Source of the DNA: Cochlodiniinecator piscidefendens
Lineage (GTDB): Bacteria > Pseudomonadota > Alphaproteobacteria > Rhodobacterales > Rhodobacteraceae
Reading direction: 5' to 3'
NCBI RefSeq assembly: GCF_011326755.1
Contig: NZ_JAAOIE010000002.1
Coordinates: 372,001-436,000, forward strand
Length of the DNA stretch: 64,000 bases
The notes under the pieces were generated by a model that was not told the origin of the DNA, searched no databases, and saw only the letters and a program-made list of their open reading frames with translations. Positions 35,553-44,578 of this stretch are shown here, piece by piece. The position numbers and the translations under genes are program-made. Within the stretch, counting starts at the first letter, position 1. Each line of letters opens with the position of its first letter.

Positions 35553-36222
35553 GCTAAACGATATCCACTTTGGTTACATGGGCCGCCCCGGTATTCTTAA
35601 GGGCGCAGGCTTCACGCTAGATGATGGTGAACGCTTATGTATTACCGGTCATAACGGCGCCGGGAAATCGACGTTTCTGCGTATCATGGTGGGTCTGTTG
35701 AAACCCGACAGTGGCACCGTCACTGCATTTGGCAAACCCCGCCGTGAAGAGGCTGATTTTGTGGAAGTCCGCCGCCACGCTGGTCTTGTGTTTCAAGATG
35801 CAGATGATCAGCTGTTTTGTCCGACCGTTGCTGAAGACATTGCATTTGGCCCACTGAACCTCGGCCAAAGCCGCGAAGAAGCCATGGCGCAGGTTGATAG
35901 TGTGTTGACGATGCTCGATCTGATGTACCTGCGCAATCGTATTACGCATAAATTGTCTGGTGGGGAAAAGCGCCTCGTTACTCTGGCGTCAGTCTTGGCC
36001 ATGTCACCGCAGGTCTTGCTGCTCGATGAACCAACAAATGCGCTTGATGAGGAAAACGAGGCGCGGTTAATCGAAATTCTGCAAACCCTGCCGCAAGCGA
36101 TGGTGGTGGTCAGCCACGACCCCCATTTCCGCCGCAAAATCGCGACCCGCAGTTTAAAACTACAAGACGGATTATTAGTCGCGCCTGAGCCAAGTTGTCG
36201 GCACGCCGAAGCCGCAGAATAA
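35542..36222 (+). CDS. cbiO: CbiO-type ATPase of ECF cobalt/nickel transporter
   Basis: A 226-residue ABC ATPase. Walker A is GHNGAGKST at residues 34-42, the Q-loop is in VFQDADDQLF, the signature is LSGGEKRLV, Walker B is VLLLDEPTNALD, and the switch histidine is in VVSHDPH. The QDADDQLF block is typical of the ECF ATPases. It powers metal uptake with CbiQ and CbiM. A strong terminator follows 20 bases after the stop. Confidence 0.94.
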   Translation: MLFELNDIHFGYMGRPGILKGAGFTLDDGERLCITGHNGAGKSTFLRIMVGLLKPDSGTVTAFGKPRREEADFVEVRRHAGLVFQDADDQLFCPTVAEDIAFGPLNLGQSREEAMAQVDSVLTMLDLMYLRNRITHKLSGGEKRLVTLASVLAMSPQVLLLDEPTNALDEENEARLIEILQTLPQAMVVVSHDPHFRRKIATRSLKLQDGLLVAPEPSCRHAEAAE

Positions 36223-36241
36223 TCCAAGCGAACATTAAATG

Positions 36242-36274
36242 AAAAAGGCCAGAGCAAATGCTCTGGCCTTTTTG
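36242..36274. terminator. Bidirectional rho-independent terminator between cbiO and the flavoprotein gene
   Basis: AAAAAGGCCAGAGC at 36242-36255 pairs with GCTCTGGCCTTTTT at 36260-36273 around an AAAT loop, with T-runs on both strands. It serves the cobalt transporter operon and the convergent minus-strand gene. Confidence 0.9.
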
Positions 36275-36291
36275 TTTGCAATATATCCGCC

Positions 36292-38712
36292 TTAAGAGCG
36301 AAGCTTTGCACCCTTTGGATCAAATGGTGCTTCGGCCAACACTTTGGCTTTGTGCGGTTTGCCAAGGATATACACATGTACAGTGTCGCCCGGTTCCGCC
36401 GTTCCAACATTCACAAAGCCAAGCGCAAGCGACTTTCCAACAGAATACCCATACGCACCGGATGTCACACGCCCAACAGAGGTGCCATCAAGAGCAAAGA
36501 TAGGTTCGCCACCGGTTGCATCTGCGTCATGCGTGATCTCTTCGATCTCAAACACCGACAGGCGTTCGCGTGGCGCATTGTCTTTGACCGCCAGATAAGC
36601 GTCTTTGTGAAGGAAGTTTTTGTCGAGTTTGACAAGACGTTCCAGCGCGACCTCTTGAGGCCAATATTCAGGTGAATATTCACGCCCCCAGCTGCCGTAG
36701 CCTTTTTCAATCCGAAGCGAGCCAAGCGCACGACCACCCACAGGGCCACCGTCCATTTCACGCGCAGCGTTCACAAGTGCTGTGTAGAGCTGCACTTGAT
36801 CGCTTTCCGCGCAATGGAGTTCCCAACCCAAATCACCAGTAAAGGAAACACGGATCGCCAAACATTCAACACCGCCAACCTCAATGATTTTTGAGCGCAT
36901 AAAGCGGAACGCTTCGTGGCTGAGATCGGTGTTGGTCATGCGTTGCAGCATATCCCGCGCCTTTGGCCCCGCGACGTTAAAGCCCGCGATGCGATCTGTT
37001 GCGACGTCAAATGTGGTGCCTTCGGGCAGTTCAACCATGTTGAAGAAACGCTGGTGATAGCGTTCAGCCATACCAGAACCAACCATCATGTATTCGTCAT
37101 CTGCAACTTTGGTGATTGTGAAGTCACCCGCGACACCGCCGCGCACACCGATCAAAGGTGTAAGGCAAGACCGGCCAACTTCGGTCGGAACATTGTTCGC
37201 AACAAGCGCATCCAACCAAGCGTGGGCGCCTGCCCCTTTGACCACGTAGTTCGCGAAATTCGAAATATCGATCACACCGACATTATCGCGTAGCATTTTG
37301 ACTTCGCGTCCAACGGGTTCAAACCAGTTTTGGCGGGTAAATCCGATGGTTTCTTCGGTCCCTTTTTCATCAGCAAACCATAGCGGATGTTCCCAACCAC
37401 AGTTCAAGCCAAAGACGCCACCCAAATCTTTTTGCATTTCATAAGCTGGGCGCACACGTGCAGGACGACCCGCTGAACGCTCTTCGTTCGGGAAGTGAAT
37501 TGCGAAACGGTGTGTGTACTGGTCCTGTACGCGGGCTTTGGTGAATTTCTTATCCGCCCAATCGCCAAAGCGTGCGAGATCCCAAGCGAACATATCGTAT
37601 TGCGGTTCGCCCTCGATGATCCACTGCGCGGACATCAGACCCAAACCACCGGATTGGCTAAAGCCCGGAATAATCCCGGTGCAGCAGAAGTAGTTTTTCA
37701 ATTCCGGTACAGTGCCAAACAGTGCGTTTGAATCTGGGGACCAAATCATCGGGCCATTGATTACGCGCTTAACGCCAGCGGTTGCCGCTGCAGGCACACG
37801 ATCCATCGCACGCATCACGTTTTCCATGATCCGATCAAGGTCATCAGCGAAAAGTTCGTGACCGAAACCTTGAGGTGTGCCCTCTTCTGCCCAGAATTTC
37901 ATGTCCTTTTCATAAGCACCAATCAGAAGACCGTTGCCCTCTTGGCGGAAATAATATTCGCCATCACGATCCGCAATTGACGGCAGGCGGCGACCCATGT
38001 TCGCAACTTCGTCAATGGTTTCGGTAACGAAATACTGGTGCTCAGTTGGTTGCAATGGCAGCTCAATACCCGCCATTTTAGCAACTTCGCGCCCCCAAAG
38101 ACCGCCAGCGTTCACAACCCATTGCGTGTGAATATCGCCTTTTTCTGTGCGTACAATCCATGACCCGTCGGGTTGTTGGTCGGTACCGATAACCGGGCAG
38201 AACCGTTCGATCGTTGCACCCATTTGACGCGCACCAGCCGCATAGGCCTGTGTCACACCAGAAGGGTCAACATTCCCGCCATCGGGTTCGTACATAATGC
38301 AACGCACATCGTCGAAATTGGCCAACGGGTGCAGCTCTTTTGCTTGCTCGTGGCTGACTTCGTGGAAATTCAAACCGTAAAAGCGGCCTTTGGCCTCTTG
38401 AAGGCGCAACTGATGTTCGCGTGCTTCGGTTTGTGCAAGGTACAATGATCCCGGTTGGAAAACACCGCAGCCTTGGCTGGTTTCTTTTTCCAACTCTTTA
38501 TAGAGGTTCATCGTGTAGTGCTGAATGCGTGTGATGTTGTTGTTGTCGTGCAAACCGTGAATGTTTGCAGCTGCGTGCCATGTTGACCCGGAGGTCAATT
38601 CATCGCGTTCCAACAAGACAACATCAGTCCAGCCGAGTTTAGCCAGGTGATAGAGAATGGAGCAGCCAACAAGTCCGCCCCCAATGACAACAGCCTGTGC
38701 GTGGGTCTTCAT
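36292..38712 (-). CDS. FAD-dependent dimethylglycine/sarcosine dehydrogenase-like protein with GcvT domain
   Basis: A 806-residue protein. Residues 1 to about 380 are a DAO-type FAD domain: the N-terminal VVIGGGLVGCSILYHLAK, and STWHAAANIHG with His46 at the place of the histidine that binds FAD covalently in dimethylglycine dehydrogenase. The central FAO and C-terminal GcvT/aminomethyltransferase domains (about 430-806) would pass the methyl group to tetrahydrofolate. Substrates of such enzymes include dimethylglycine, sarcosine and other N-methyl amines; the exact one is not certain. The ATG at 38712 has AGGA 8 bases upstream. It is transcribed alone and ends at the shared terminator. Confidence 0.88.
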   Translation of the reverse strand: MKTHAQAVVIGGGLVGCSILYHLAKLGWTDVVLLERDELTSGSTWHAAANIHGLHDNNNITRIQHYTMNLYKELEKETSQGCGVFQPGSLYLAQTEAREHQLRLQEAKGRFYGLNFHEVSHEQAKELHPLANFDDVRCIMYEPDGGNVDPSGVTQAYAAGARQMGATIERFCPVIGTDQQPDGSWIVRTEKGDIHTQWVVNAGGLWGREVAKMAGIELPLQPTEHQYFVTETIDEVANMGRRLPSIADRDGEYYFRQEGNGLLIGAYEKDMKFWAEEGTPQGFGHELFADDLDRIMENVMRAMDRVPAAATAGVKRVINGPMIWSPDSNALFGTVPELKNYFCCTGIIPGFSQSGGLGLMSAQWIIEGEPQYDMFAWDLARFGDWADKKFTKARVQDQYTHRFAIHFPNEERSAGRPARVRPAYEMQKDLGGVFGLNCGWEHPLWFADEKGTEETIGFTRQNWFEPVGREVKMLRDNVGVIDISNFANYVVKGAGAHAWLDALVANNVPTEVGRSCLTPLIGVRGGVAGDFTITKVADDEYMMVGSGMAERYHQRFFNMVELPEGTTFDVATDRIAGFNVAGPKARDMLQRMTNTDLSHEAFRFMRSKIIEVGGVECLAIRVSFTGDLGWELHCAESDQVQLYTALVNAAREMDGGPVGGRALGSLRIEKGYGSWGREYSPEYWPQEVALERLVKLDKNFLHKDAYLAVKDNAPRERLSVFEIEEITHDADATGGEPIFALDGTSVGRVTSGAYGYSVGKSLALGFVNVGTAEPGDTVHVYILGKPHKAKVLAEAPFDPKGAKLRS

Positions 38713-38839
38713 GATCAAGGTCCTTTGTTCCTTGCGAGAGTTCGGGACTCAAACTGACGCAAGAAAACCGGCCTTTCAGAGACATTAGCGACCTAAAACG
38801 TCGCTTACCCACTTTGGAGGCAATTAGATCAAAAAACTT

Positions 38840-39079
38840 TTAGAACGCCTTAAAGGTCAAAGTTGTCAGAGATCGCTCAATCCCTTCAATGTCCAGTAAA
38901 CGATCATTGATGAATTTCCCAACGTCCTCGCCTTCAGGTACATATAGCTTTAGCATCAGGTCAAAATCGCCGCTTGTGGAATAGAGCTCAGAATGTACCT
39001 CACGCATGATGATATCTTCGGCCACTTTATAGGTTTGACCGGGGCGGCAGCGTAGCTGCACAAAAACGAGCGTCGACAT
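38840..39079 (-). CDS. Stand-alone Lrp/AsnC ligand-binding (RAM) domain protein
   Basis: A 79-residue protein with the RAM fold of Lrp/AsnC regulators (STLVFVQLRCRPGQTYKVA at the N terminus and GDFDLMLKLYVPEG in the middle) but no helix-turn-helix. Such single-domain proteins bind amino acids or other small molecules and may modify full-length Lrp family members by forming mixed oligomers. The ATG at 39079, preceded by GAGAAAG, is favoured over 39151. It is divergent from hisB and upstream of the methylamine-type flavoprotein gene on the same strand. Confidence 0.87.
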   Translation of the reverse strand: MSTLVFVQLRCRPGQTYKVAEDIIMREVHSELYSTSGDFDLMLKLYVPEGEDVGKFINDRLLDIEGIERSLTTLTFKAF

Positions 39080-39196
39080 TGCGCTTTCTCCGAATGATTG
39101 TTTCTTAAGGCTTTGCACAGATGCCGCACCCGCGACAACCTTGATCTGCACTCAAACGCAGGGCATAAGCCAATCACAGCATAAGCGGAGCCTAAA

Positions 39197-39784
39197 ATGC
39201 GCACAGCCCAAATCACCCGCAAGACCGCCGAAACGGATATCATTGTTGATTTAAACCTTGATGGTACCGGCACATATGACAATCAAACCGGTGTTGGTTT
39301 TTTTGACCACATGCTGGATCAACTCGCGCGACATTCGCTTGTTGATATGAAAGTCCGCGCAACAGGTGATTTGCACATCGATGACCACCACACCGTCGAA
39401 GATGTGGGCATCGCAATCGGTCAGGCATTGACCAAAGCCATGGGCGACAAAAAAGGTATCAACCGGTATGGTTCGTGCCACCTTCCAATGGATGACGCCC
39501 AGATCCGGTGCGCGCTCGATCTATCCGCACGCCCATTTCTAGTGTGGAACGTCGATATTCCAACCCAGAAGATCGGCACGTTTGACACAGAACTCGTGCG
39601 TGAATTTTTTCAGGCCTTCGCAACACACGGCGGCATCACGTTACATATTGACCAACTTCACGGCTTTAACAGCCACCATATCGTCGAGGCGGCGTTTAAG
39701 GCCGTAGCCCGCGCCCTTCGCGACGCGCTAGAGGTTGATCCGCGCAAAGCAGATGCCATTCCATCCACCAAAGGGGCGCTTTGA
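39197..39784 (+). CDS. hisB: Imidazoleglycerol-phosphate dehydratase
   Basis: A 195-residue monofunctional enzyme of histidine synthesis that dehydrates imidazoleglycerol phosphate. Metal-binding histidine motifs are [13 protein letters not shown] near residue 35, [12 protein letters not shown] near 61 and [12 protein letters not shown] near 157. It is the first gene of the his group, with hisH starting 3 bases after its stop. Confidence 0.97.
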   Translation: MRTAQITRKTAETDIIVDLNLDGTGTYDNQTGVGFFDHMLDQLARHSLVDMKVRATGDLHIDDHHTVEDVGIAIGQALTKAMGDKKGINRYGSCHLPMDDAQIRCALDLSARPFLVWNVDIPTQKIGTFDTELVREFFQAFATHGGITLHIDQLHGFNSHHIVEAAFKAVARALRDALEVDPRKADAIPSTKGAL

Positions 39785-39787
39785 ACT

Positions 39788-40426
39788 GTGTTAACCGCGA
39801 TTATTGACTATGGCTCAGGCAATCTGCACTCGGCAGAAAAGGCCTTCCAACGCATGGCCCAAGAAACAGATGCAGGTGATGTGATCGTCACCAGCGACGC
39901 TGACACAATCGCGCGTGCAGATCGTATTGTCCTACCGGGTGATGGGGCCTTTCCTGCCTGTGCAACTGAATTGCGTGACCACAAAGGCATTTATCAGGCT
40001 TTGGAAGAGGCCGTCGTGACCAACGCCCGCCCCTTTTTAGGGATTTGCGTTGGGATGCAATTGATGGCCACATGGGGCCGCGAATACGAAGATACCGCAG
40101 GACTTGATTGGATCAAAGGCGAAGTGGTGGAGATCAAACCGACTGATCCAACGCTCAAAGTGCCACATATGGGCTGGAACGATCTTATCCTAGAGGGCGC
40201 GCATCCAGTCCTGACAGGCATCAAAGACGGCGACCATGCATACTTCGTGCATTCATATCACTTCCGCACCGACAATGCTGCCGATCGTTTGTCCTATGTC
40301 GACTATGCTGGCGATATCACAGCCATCATTGCACGCGACACAATGGTTGGAATGCAGTTTCACCCAGAGAAAAGCCAGAAAACCGGCCTTACGATGATCG
40401 CTAACTTTCTGAACTGGGCGCCTTAA
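39788..40426 (+). CDS. hisH: Imidazole glycerol phosphate synthase, glutaminase subunit
   Basis: A 212-residue class I glutamine amidotransferase that delivers ammonia to HisF. The nucleophile cysteine is in FLGICVGMQLM near residue 82, and the His/Glu pair is in GMQFHPEKSQ near the C terminus. It uses a GTG start 3 bases after hisB. A hairpin at 40449-40467 follows, and the next plus-strand his gene, hisA, is 600 bases away with a reversed gene between. Confidence 0.96.
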   Translation: MLTAIIDYGSGNLHSAEKAFQRMAQETDAGDVIVTSDADTIARADRIVLPGDGAFPACATELRDHKGIYQALEEAVVTNARPFLGICVGMQLMATWGREYEDTAGLDWIKGEVVEIKPTDPTLKVPHMGWNDLILEGAHPVLTGIKDGDHAYFVHSYHFRTDNAADRLSYVDYAGDITAIIARDTMVGMQFHPEKSQKTGLTMIANFLNWAP

Positions 40427-40448
40427 CGGGCGAAGCCCCTAATACAGC

Positions 40449-40467
40449 GACCGCCCCTTGGGCGGTC
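40449..40467. terminator. Hairpin between hisH and the reversed DUF2147 gene
   Basis: GACCGCCC at 40449-40456 pairs with GGGCGGTC at 40460-40467 around CTT. It can end both convergent transcripts and would separate hisBH from hisA unless transcription reads through. Confidence 0.65.
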
Positions 40468-40483
40468 ACAATTTGGTTGATCT

Positions 40484-40873
40484 TCACAGACTCACCCGGG
40501 ACCACGTTTGGCTAGAACACACAAGCCCACCCAAGATGCAGCCGCGCAAACGTGCACTGTCACCATCCAGATTCATGCGCCCGATGTAAATTTTGTCATT
40601 TGAAGGCCGCCAAACGCTCCCGTGATATTCACCGTCCCCTTGAGGTTCCATATCGATCACCAACTGGCGTCCCAAATTGGGGGATTGATACGAGCCGCTG
40701 CTATTGAATGTCTCGGCTATATGTCCGCAGTAGGCCGAGCCGCATGGCGTAATCGCAATATGGGCATATGATCCGTCGTCCACTTCGGTCTGCCAGGTGC
40801 CTTCAATCGGATCCGCTTGTGCGCCAACCACACTCAACACCAGTGCCAAGACGCTCATCGAAAGTACTTTCAT
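40484..40873 (-). CDS. DUF2147 domain protein, exported
   Basis: A 129-residue protein with a signal peptide (MKVLSMSVLALVLSVVGAQA, cleaved near residue 20). The DUF2147 lipocalin-like beta fold has the GTWQTEVDDGSYAHIAI opening and an end block of RGCILGGLVCSSQTW. The function is unknown. The ATG at 40873 is preceded by GGGAGG, which settles the start. It lies against the direction of the his operon, between hisH and hisA, an intrusion into an otherwise normal gene order. Confidence 0.8.
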   Translation of the reverse strand: MKVLSMSVLALVLSVVGAQADPIEGTWQTEVDDGSYAHIAITPCGSAYCGHIAETFNSSGSYQSPNLGRQLVIDMEPQGDGEYHGSVWRPSNDKIYIGRMNLDGDSARLRGCILGGLVCSSQTWSRVSL

Positions 40874-41028
40874 ACCATCCTCCCTAGATATGTCCTCAGC
40901 AGTCTGTCCCCTCCTCGCGCCATCTGGCAAGCATGACGTAGGGGCGGCAGGATGTCCTTTGCAATTTATCACCGACCATGCAAAACAACGCCAACGATGC
41001 CAAGATCACCGATTCAAGGACAATACCT

Positions 41029-41748
41029 ATGATCCTCTACCCTGCTATTGATCTCAAAGACGGGAACTGCGTGCGCCTTTATAAAGGCGAAATGGATCAG
41101 GCCACTGTCTTTAGCGATGATCCCGCAGCCCAAGCTAAATCCTTTGAGGACGCAGGTTGCGAATGGCTGCACTTGGTTGATCTAAACGGCGCCTTTGCCG
41201 GCGAACCCGTAAACGCGGCCCCGGTTGAGGCTATTCTCAAGGCTTGCTCTGTTCCGGCGCAGTTGGGTGGCGGCATTCGAGATATGAAAACCATCGAAAC
41301 TTGGATCAACAAAGGGCTGGCACGCGTCATTCTTGGAACTGTGGCCGTCGAAGATCCTGATCTGGTGCGCGAAGCAGCGCGTGCTTTTCCCGGCCGTGTC
41401 GCAGTTGGGTTGGATGCCCGCAATGGTATGGTCGCAACGCGCGGCTGGGCCGAAGAGACGGACCTCACCGTAACGGATCTCGCGAAGTCTTTTGAAGATG
41501 CAGGCGTTGCAGCGATCATTTACACCGACATCAACCGCGATGGTGCGATGCAAGGCCCCAACGTAGAGGCGACAGCGGCGCTCGCCAACGCGGTTTCAAT
41601 TCCTGTCATTGCCTCGGGCGGCGTTTCATCCCTTGATGACTTACGCGCCCTCAAATCCAGCGGTGCCGCGCTCAACGGCGCGATCTCTGGTCGGGCCCTT
41701 TACGATGGTGCCATTGATTTGGCCGAAGCACTTGCGGTTTTGAAGTAA
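41029..41748 (+). CDS. hisA: ProFAR isomerase (phosphoribosylformimino-5-aminoimidazole carboxamide ribotide isomerase)
   Basis: A 239-residue TIM-barrel enzyme of histidine synthesis that isomerises ProFAR to PRFAR. Catalytic aspartates lie in PAIDLKDG near residue 8 and in IYTDINRDG near residue 166. Phosphate-binding loops are seen as GGGIRD near residue 81 and ASGGVSS near residue 200. The ATG at 41029 has AAGGA 9 bases upstream. It is followed by a strong terminator, so it is likely transcribed from its own promoter in the gap before it. Confidence 0.96.
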   Translation: MILYPAIDLKDGNCVRLYKGEMDQATVFSDDPAAQAKSFEDAGCEWLHLVDLNGAFAGEPVNAAPVEAILKACSVPAQLGGGIRDMKTIETWINKGLARVILGTVAVEDPDLVREAARAFPGRVAVGLDARNGMVATRGWAEETDLTVTDLAKSFEDAGVAAIIYTDINRDGAMQGPNVEATAALANAVSIPVIASGGVSSLDDLRALKSSGAALNGAISGRALYDGAIDLAEALAVLK

Positions 41749-41773
41749 CACTTTCCCAATTTCTTTGAGATCG

Positions 41774-41807
41774 GCCGCAGCTCACATCGGGCTGCGGCTT
41801 TTCTTTT
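41774..41807 (+). terminator. Rho-independent terminator after hisA
   Basis: GCCGCAGC at 41774-41781 pairs with GCTGCGGC at 41791-41798, followed by TTTTCTTTT. It is a good terminator and implies separate transcription of the next gene and of hisF. Confidence 0.85.
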
Positions 41808-41878
41808 GGGTGGTCCAGACATACTTTTGACATTAATGGGCGCAGACCCAAAGCAACGTAAAAACAGAGCAGACATTT

Positions 41879-43291
41879 ATGGCCATAGGTCAAGCAGGCA
41901 GCATCACCACCAACTCTCCGGGGGTGAACACGCCAATAACGATTAATTTGACACAACCATTGACCGATCCGGTCTTTGCGCTGTCTGCCACCAACAACGG
42001 TGGCAATCAGTTCACGCTACGCGTCACTGATCAAACGCTTGATGCCGATGGCAACACCACGTCGTTTTCTTTTATCATCGAAGAATGGGAATATCACGAC
42101 GGGGCCCATCCAGCGACCGAAACCATCAACTGGATCGCGGTTGAAGAAGGCGTGCATACTCTCCCTGATGGCCGCATCATCGAGGCAGGTCGCACGACGA
42201 CAGACGGCGTAGGCGCAGATTCCAACGTCAATTTTGCCGGCGACTTTTCATCCGATGTCGGCGGTTTTCCATCCGGTGCCCCAGTTGTTTTGACCTCAGT
42301 TATGTCAAATAACGACACAACAACAGTTGACAGTGACCCGACGGGAATTTCGACATCCGGCTTTAATATCTCGTTGCAAGAGGAAGAAGCAGAGGACGAT
42401 GATCACAGCGATGAAACCATCGGCTGGATCGCTATTCAAACCGGCGGCAACGCCACCTCTGGTACCGCGAATATCTATGACGGCGTAGACGAAAACACAG
42501 ATACTTTGGGCCTGGGTGCTACGTTCGGCACATCCATTGTTGTCGGAGAAACCCAAACCATTAACGGCGGTGACACAGCCACAGTTGTGATTGACGGGCA
42601 GACAAATTCAACCGTCGGATTGTTTATTGAAGAAGAACAATCCGACGACAATGAAACCAACCATATCAATGAAACAGTTGCGGTCGTTGCATTTGAAGAA
42701 GGGCTCATTCCTTGTTTCACCACAGGTGCTATGATCCTCACCACGACAGGTCCACGCCGCGTAGAAACTTTGTCAGTTGGCGATATGATCCCGACTGTGG
42801 ACAATGGCCCGCAACCCATTCGATGGATTTGCAAGCGCAAGTTAAACCACACTGATTTGATCAGTTCCCCTAACTACCGCCCGGTGATCATCCGCAAGGA
42901 CGCGATTGCGCCAGGCTGGCCAGACCGCGATATATCCGTTTCAGCCCAACATCGTATGCTGATAACCGGCTGGAAAGCCGAGCTTCTCTTTGGTGCTGAC
43001 GAAATTCTAGTGCCTGCGCGGGGGCTTCTTGATGATCAAAAGGTTCTGGTTGATCATCAAGCGGAATCCGTCACCTATTTTCACATTCTTTTCGATCGGC
43101 ACGAAGTGATCTATGCGAATGCATTGCCCACCGAAAGCCTGCACGCGGGGCAATTGTCAAAAGGATTGGTTCCAGATGCCGCACGCGAAGAACTGTTTTC
43201 ACTGTTCCCCGGTCTTCGTTGCTTTGAAACCAATTTTGGCCCAACGGCCCGCCCCACCACAACGGTGCGCGAATCTGGCCTATTGATTTAG
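41879..43291 (+). CDS. Hint-domain protein with acidic N-terminal repeats
   Basis: A 470-residue protein in two parts. The N-terminal part, residues 1-278, carries three related acidic blocks: EEWEYHDGAHPATETINWIA from about 68, EEEAEDDDHSDETIGWIAI near 166, and EEEQSDDNETNHINETVAV from 251. These are followed by FEEGLIP and then Cys279. The C-terminal part, residues 279-470, is a Hint (Hedgehog/intein) domain of the marine alphaproteobacterial type: CFTTGAMILTTTGPRRVETL at its start and SAQHRML with His358. Such domains cleave or splice at the cysteine, which would release the N-terminal part. No signal peptide is clear. It lies between hisA and hisF with a terminator on its left side, so its relation to histidine synthesis is only positional. 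Confidence 0.88.
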   Translation: MAIGQAGSITTNSPGVNTPITINLTQPLTDPVFALSATNNGGNQFTLRVTDQTLDADGNTTSFSFIIEEWEYHDGAHPATETINWIAVEEGVHTLPDGRIIEAGRTTTDGVGADSNVNFAGDFSSDVGGFPSGAPVVLTSVMSNNDTTTVDSDPTGISTSGFNISLQEEEAEDDDHSDETIGWIAIQTGGNATSGTANIYDGVDENTDTLGLGATFGTSIVVGETQTINGGDTATVVIDGQTNSTVGLFIEEEQSDDNETNHINETVAVVAFEEGLIPCFTTGAMILTTTGPRRVETLSVGDMIPTVDNGPQPIRWICKRKLNHTDLISSPNYRPVIIRKDAIAPGWPDRDISVSAQHRMLITGWKAELLFGADEILVPARGLLDDQKVLVDHQAESVTYFHILFDRHEVIYANALPTESLHAGQLSKGLVPDAAREELFSLFPGLRCFETNFGPTARPTTTVRESGLLI

Positions 43292-43360
43292 GTTTTCCTT
43301 TTTCAACAAACCCCCTATGAACACATCAACGCAAACGCAGATTACTTCACCAGGGCCCTC

Positions 43361-44122
43361 ATGTTAAAAACCCGCATTATTCCATGCCTCGACGTCGCCG
43401 AAGGTCGCGTTGTCAAAGGGGTTAATTTTGTCGATTTGATCGATGCAGGCGACCCCGTCGAAAGCGCGCGCGCCTATGATCGCGCGGGTGCTGATGAAAT
43501 CTGTTTTCTCGATATCAAAGCAACCCATGAAAACCGCGGCACCATGTTCGATGTGGCCCGCCGTACCGCCGAACAATGCTATGTCCCGCTGACCATTGGC
43601 GGCGGCGTGCGCAGTGCAAAGGATGTCCGCGACCTTCTGCTCGCTGGCGCGGATAAGGTCAGCTTTAATTCAGCAGCAGTCGCCAATCCTGATGTGGTTT
43701 CAGAGGCCGCCAACCAGTTCGGCAATCAGTGCATTGTGGTCGCAATTGACGCCAAAACAGTCGCCCCCGGCAAGTGGGAGATATTTACACATGGCGGCCG
43801 CAATGCGACGGGTATCGACGCTGTAGACTTTGCCAAAACTATGGTCGCCAAAGGGGCTGGTGAAATCCTTCTGACCTCCATGGATCGCGATGGAACGCGC
43901 GCTGGTTTCAACCTACCCTTGACCCGTGCCATATCCGATGCGGTTGGCGTTCCGGTCATCGCATCCGGGGGCGTTGGAACCTTGGATCACCTTGTCGAAG
44001 GTGTCACCGAAGGCGGCGCAAGCGCTGTACTGGCCGCGTCTATCTTCCACTTTGGCGACTACACAATCCAAGAAGCCAAAGAACATATGTCAAACGCTGG
44101 CATCCCAATGAGGCTGACATGA
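43361..44122 (+). CDS. hisF: Imidazole glycerol phosphate synthase, cyclase subunit
   Basis: A 253-residue TIM barrel that uses ammonia from HisH to make IGP and AICAR. Catalytic aspartates are in [11 protein letters not shown] near residue 11 and in [10 protein letters not shown] near residue 130. Phosphate-binding loops GGGVRS and ASGGVG are seen. hisE overlaps its end by ATGA. Confidence 0.97.
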   Translation: MLKTRIIPCLDVAEGRVVKGVNFVDLIDAGDPVESARAYDRAGADEICFLDIKATHENRGTMFDVARRTAEQCYVPLTIGGGVRSAKDVRDLLLAGADKVSFNSAAVANPDVVSEAANQFGNQCIVVAIDAKTVAPGKWEIFTHGGRNATGIDAVDFAKTMVAKGAGEILLTSMDRDGTRAGFNLPLTRAISDAVGVPVIASGGVGTLDHLVEGVTEGGASAVLAASIFHFGDYTIQEAKEHMSNAGIPMRLT

Positions 44123-44433
44123 CCACGCTAGAGCGCCTCGCGCAAACCGTCGCAGAACGCAAATCCGCCGACCCAGACAGCAGCTGGACCGCAAAGCTTT
44201 TTGCCAAAGGCCCTGAAAAATGTGCTGAGAAATTCGGCGAAGAAGCTATTGAGGCCATTATCGCGGCCGTCAAAAATGACAAAGCGGAATTAACCGCCGA
44301 AGCCGCTGATGTTCTGTTTCATCTTTTGGTGATGCTCGAATCTCGGGATGTTGCACTTACAGATGTTTTTGCAGAACTAGATCGACGCGAAGGCACCTCT
44401 GGTCTCGTCGAAAAGGCCGGACGCAAACCGTAA
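44119..44433 (+). CDS. hisE: Phosphoribosyl-ATP pyrophosphatase
   Basis: A 104-residue helical enzyme for the second step of histidine synthesis, converting PR-ATP to PR-AMP. The metal-binding acidic motif is [15 protein letters not shown] near residues 36-50, followed by [14 protein letters not shown]. It overlaps hisF by 4 bases. hisI is not adjacent, as is usual in this group. A hairpin follows at 44482-44505. Confidence 0.95.
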   Translation: MTTLERLAQTVAERKSADPDSSWTAKLFAKGPEKCAEKFGEEAIEAIIAAVKNDKAELTAEAADVLFHLLVMLESRDVALTDVFAELDRREGTSGLVEKAGRKP

Positions 44434-44481
44434 TAATCGCTTTCAACACGCGCCCACCCGAGCCCACAGGGCGAGATATAG

Positions 44482-44505
44482 AGCGGCCCCAAAGGGGCCT
44501 CCGCT
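44482..44505 (+). terminator. Hairpin after hisE
   Basis: GGCCCC at 44485-44490 pairs with GGGGCC at 44494-44499 around AAA, extended by AGC/GCT with a small bulge. It lies 49 bases past the hisE stop and lacks a strong T-run. Confidence 0.5.
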
Positions 44506-44578
44506 TGGTTACTCTCATAGTTTTTATTGACCTCTTTTTCTGCGGTGGCTAAGCCGAAAGAAACCGACAGGAGGTCAC

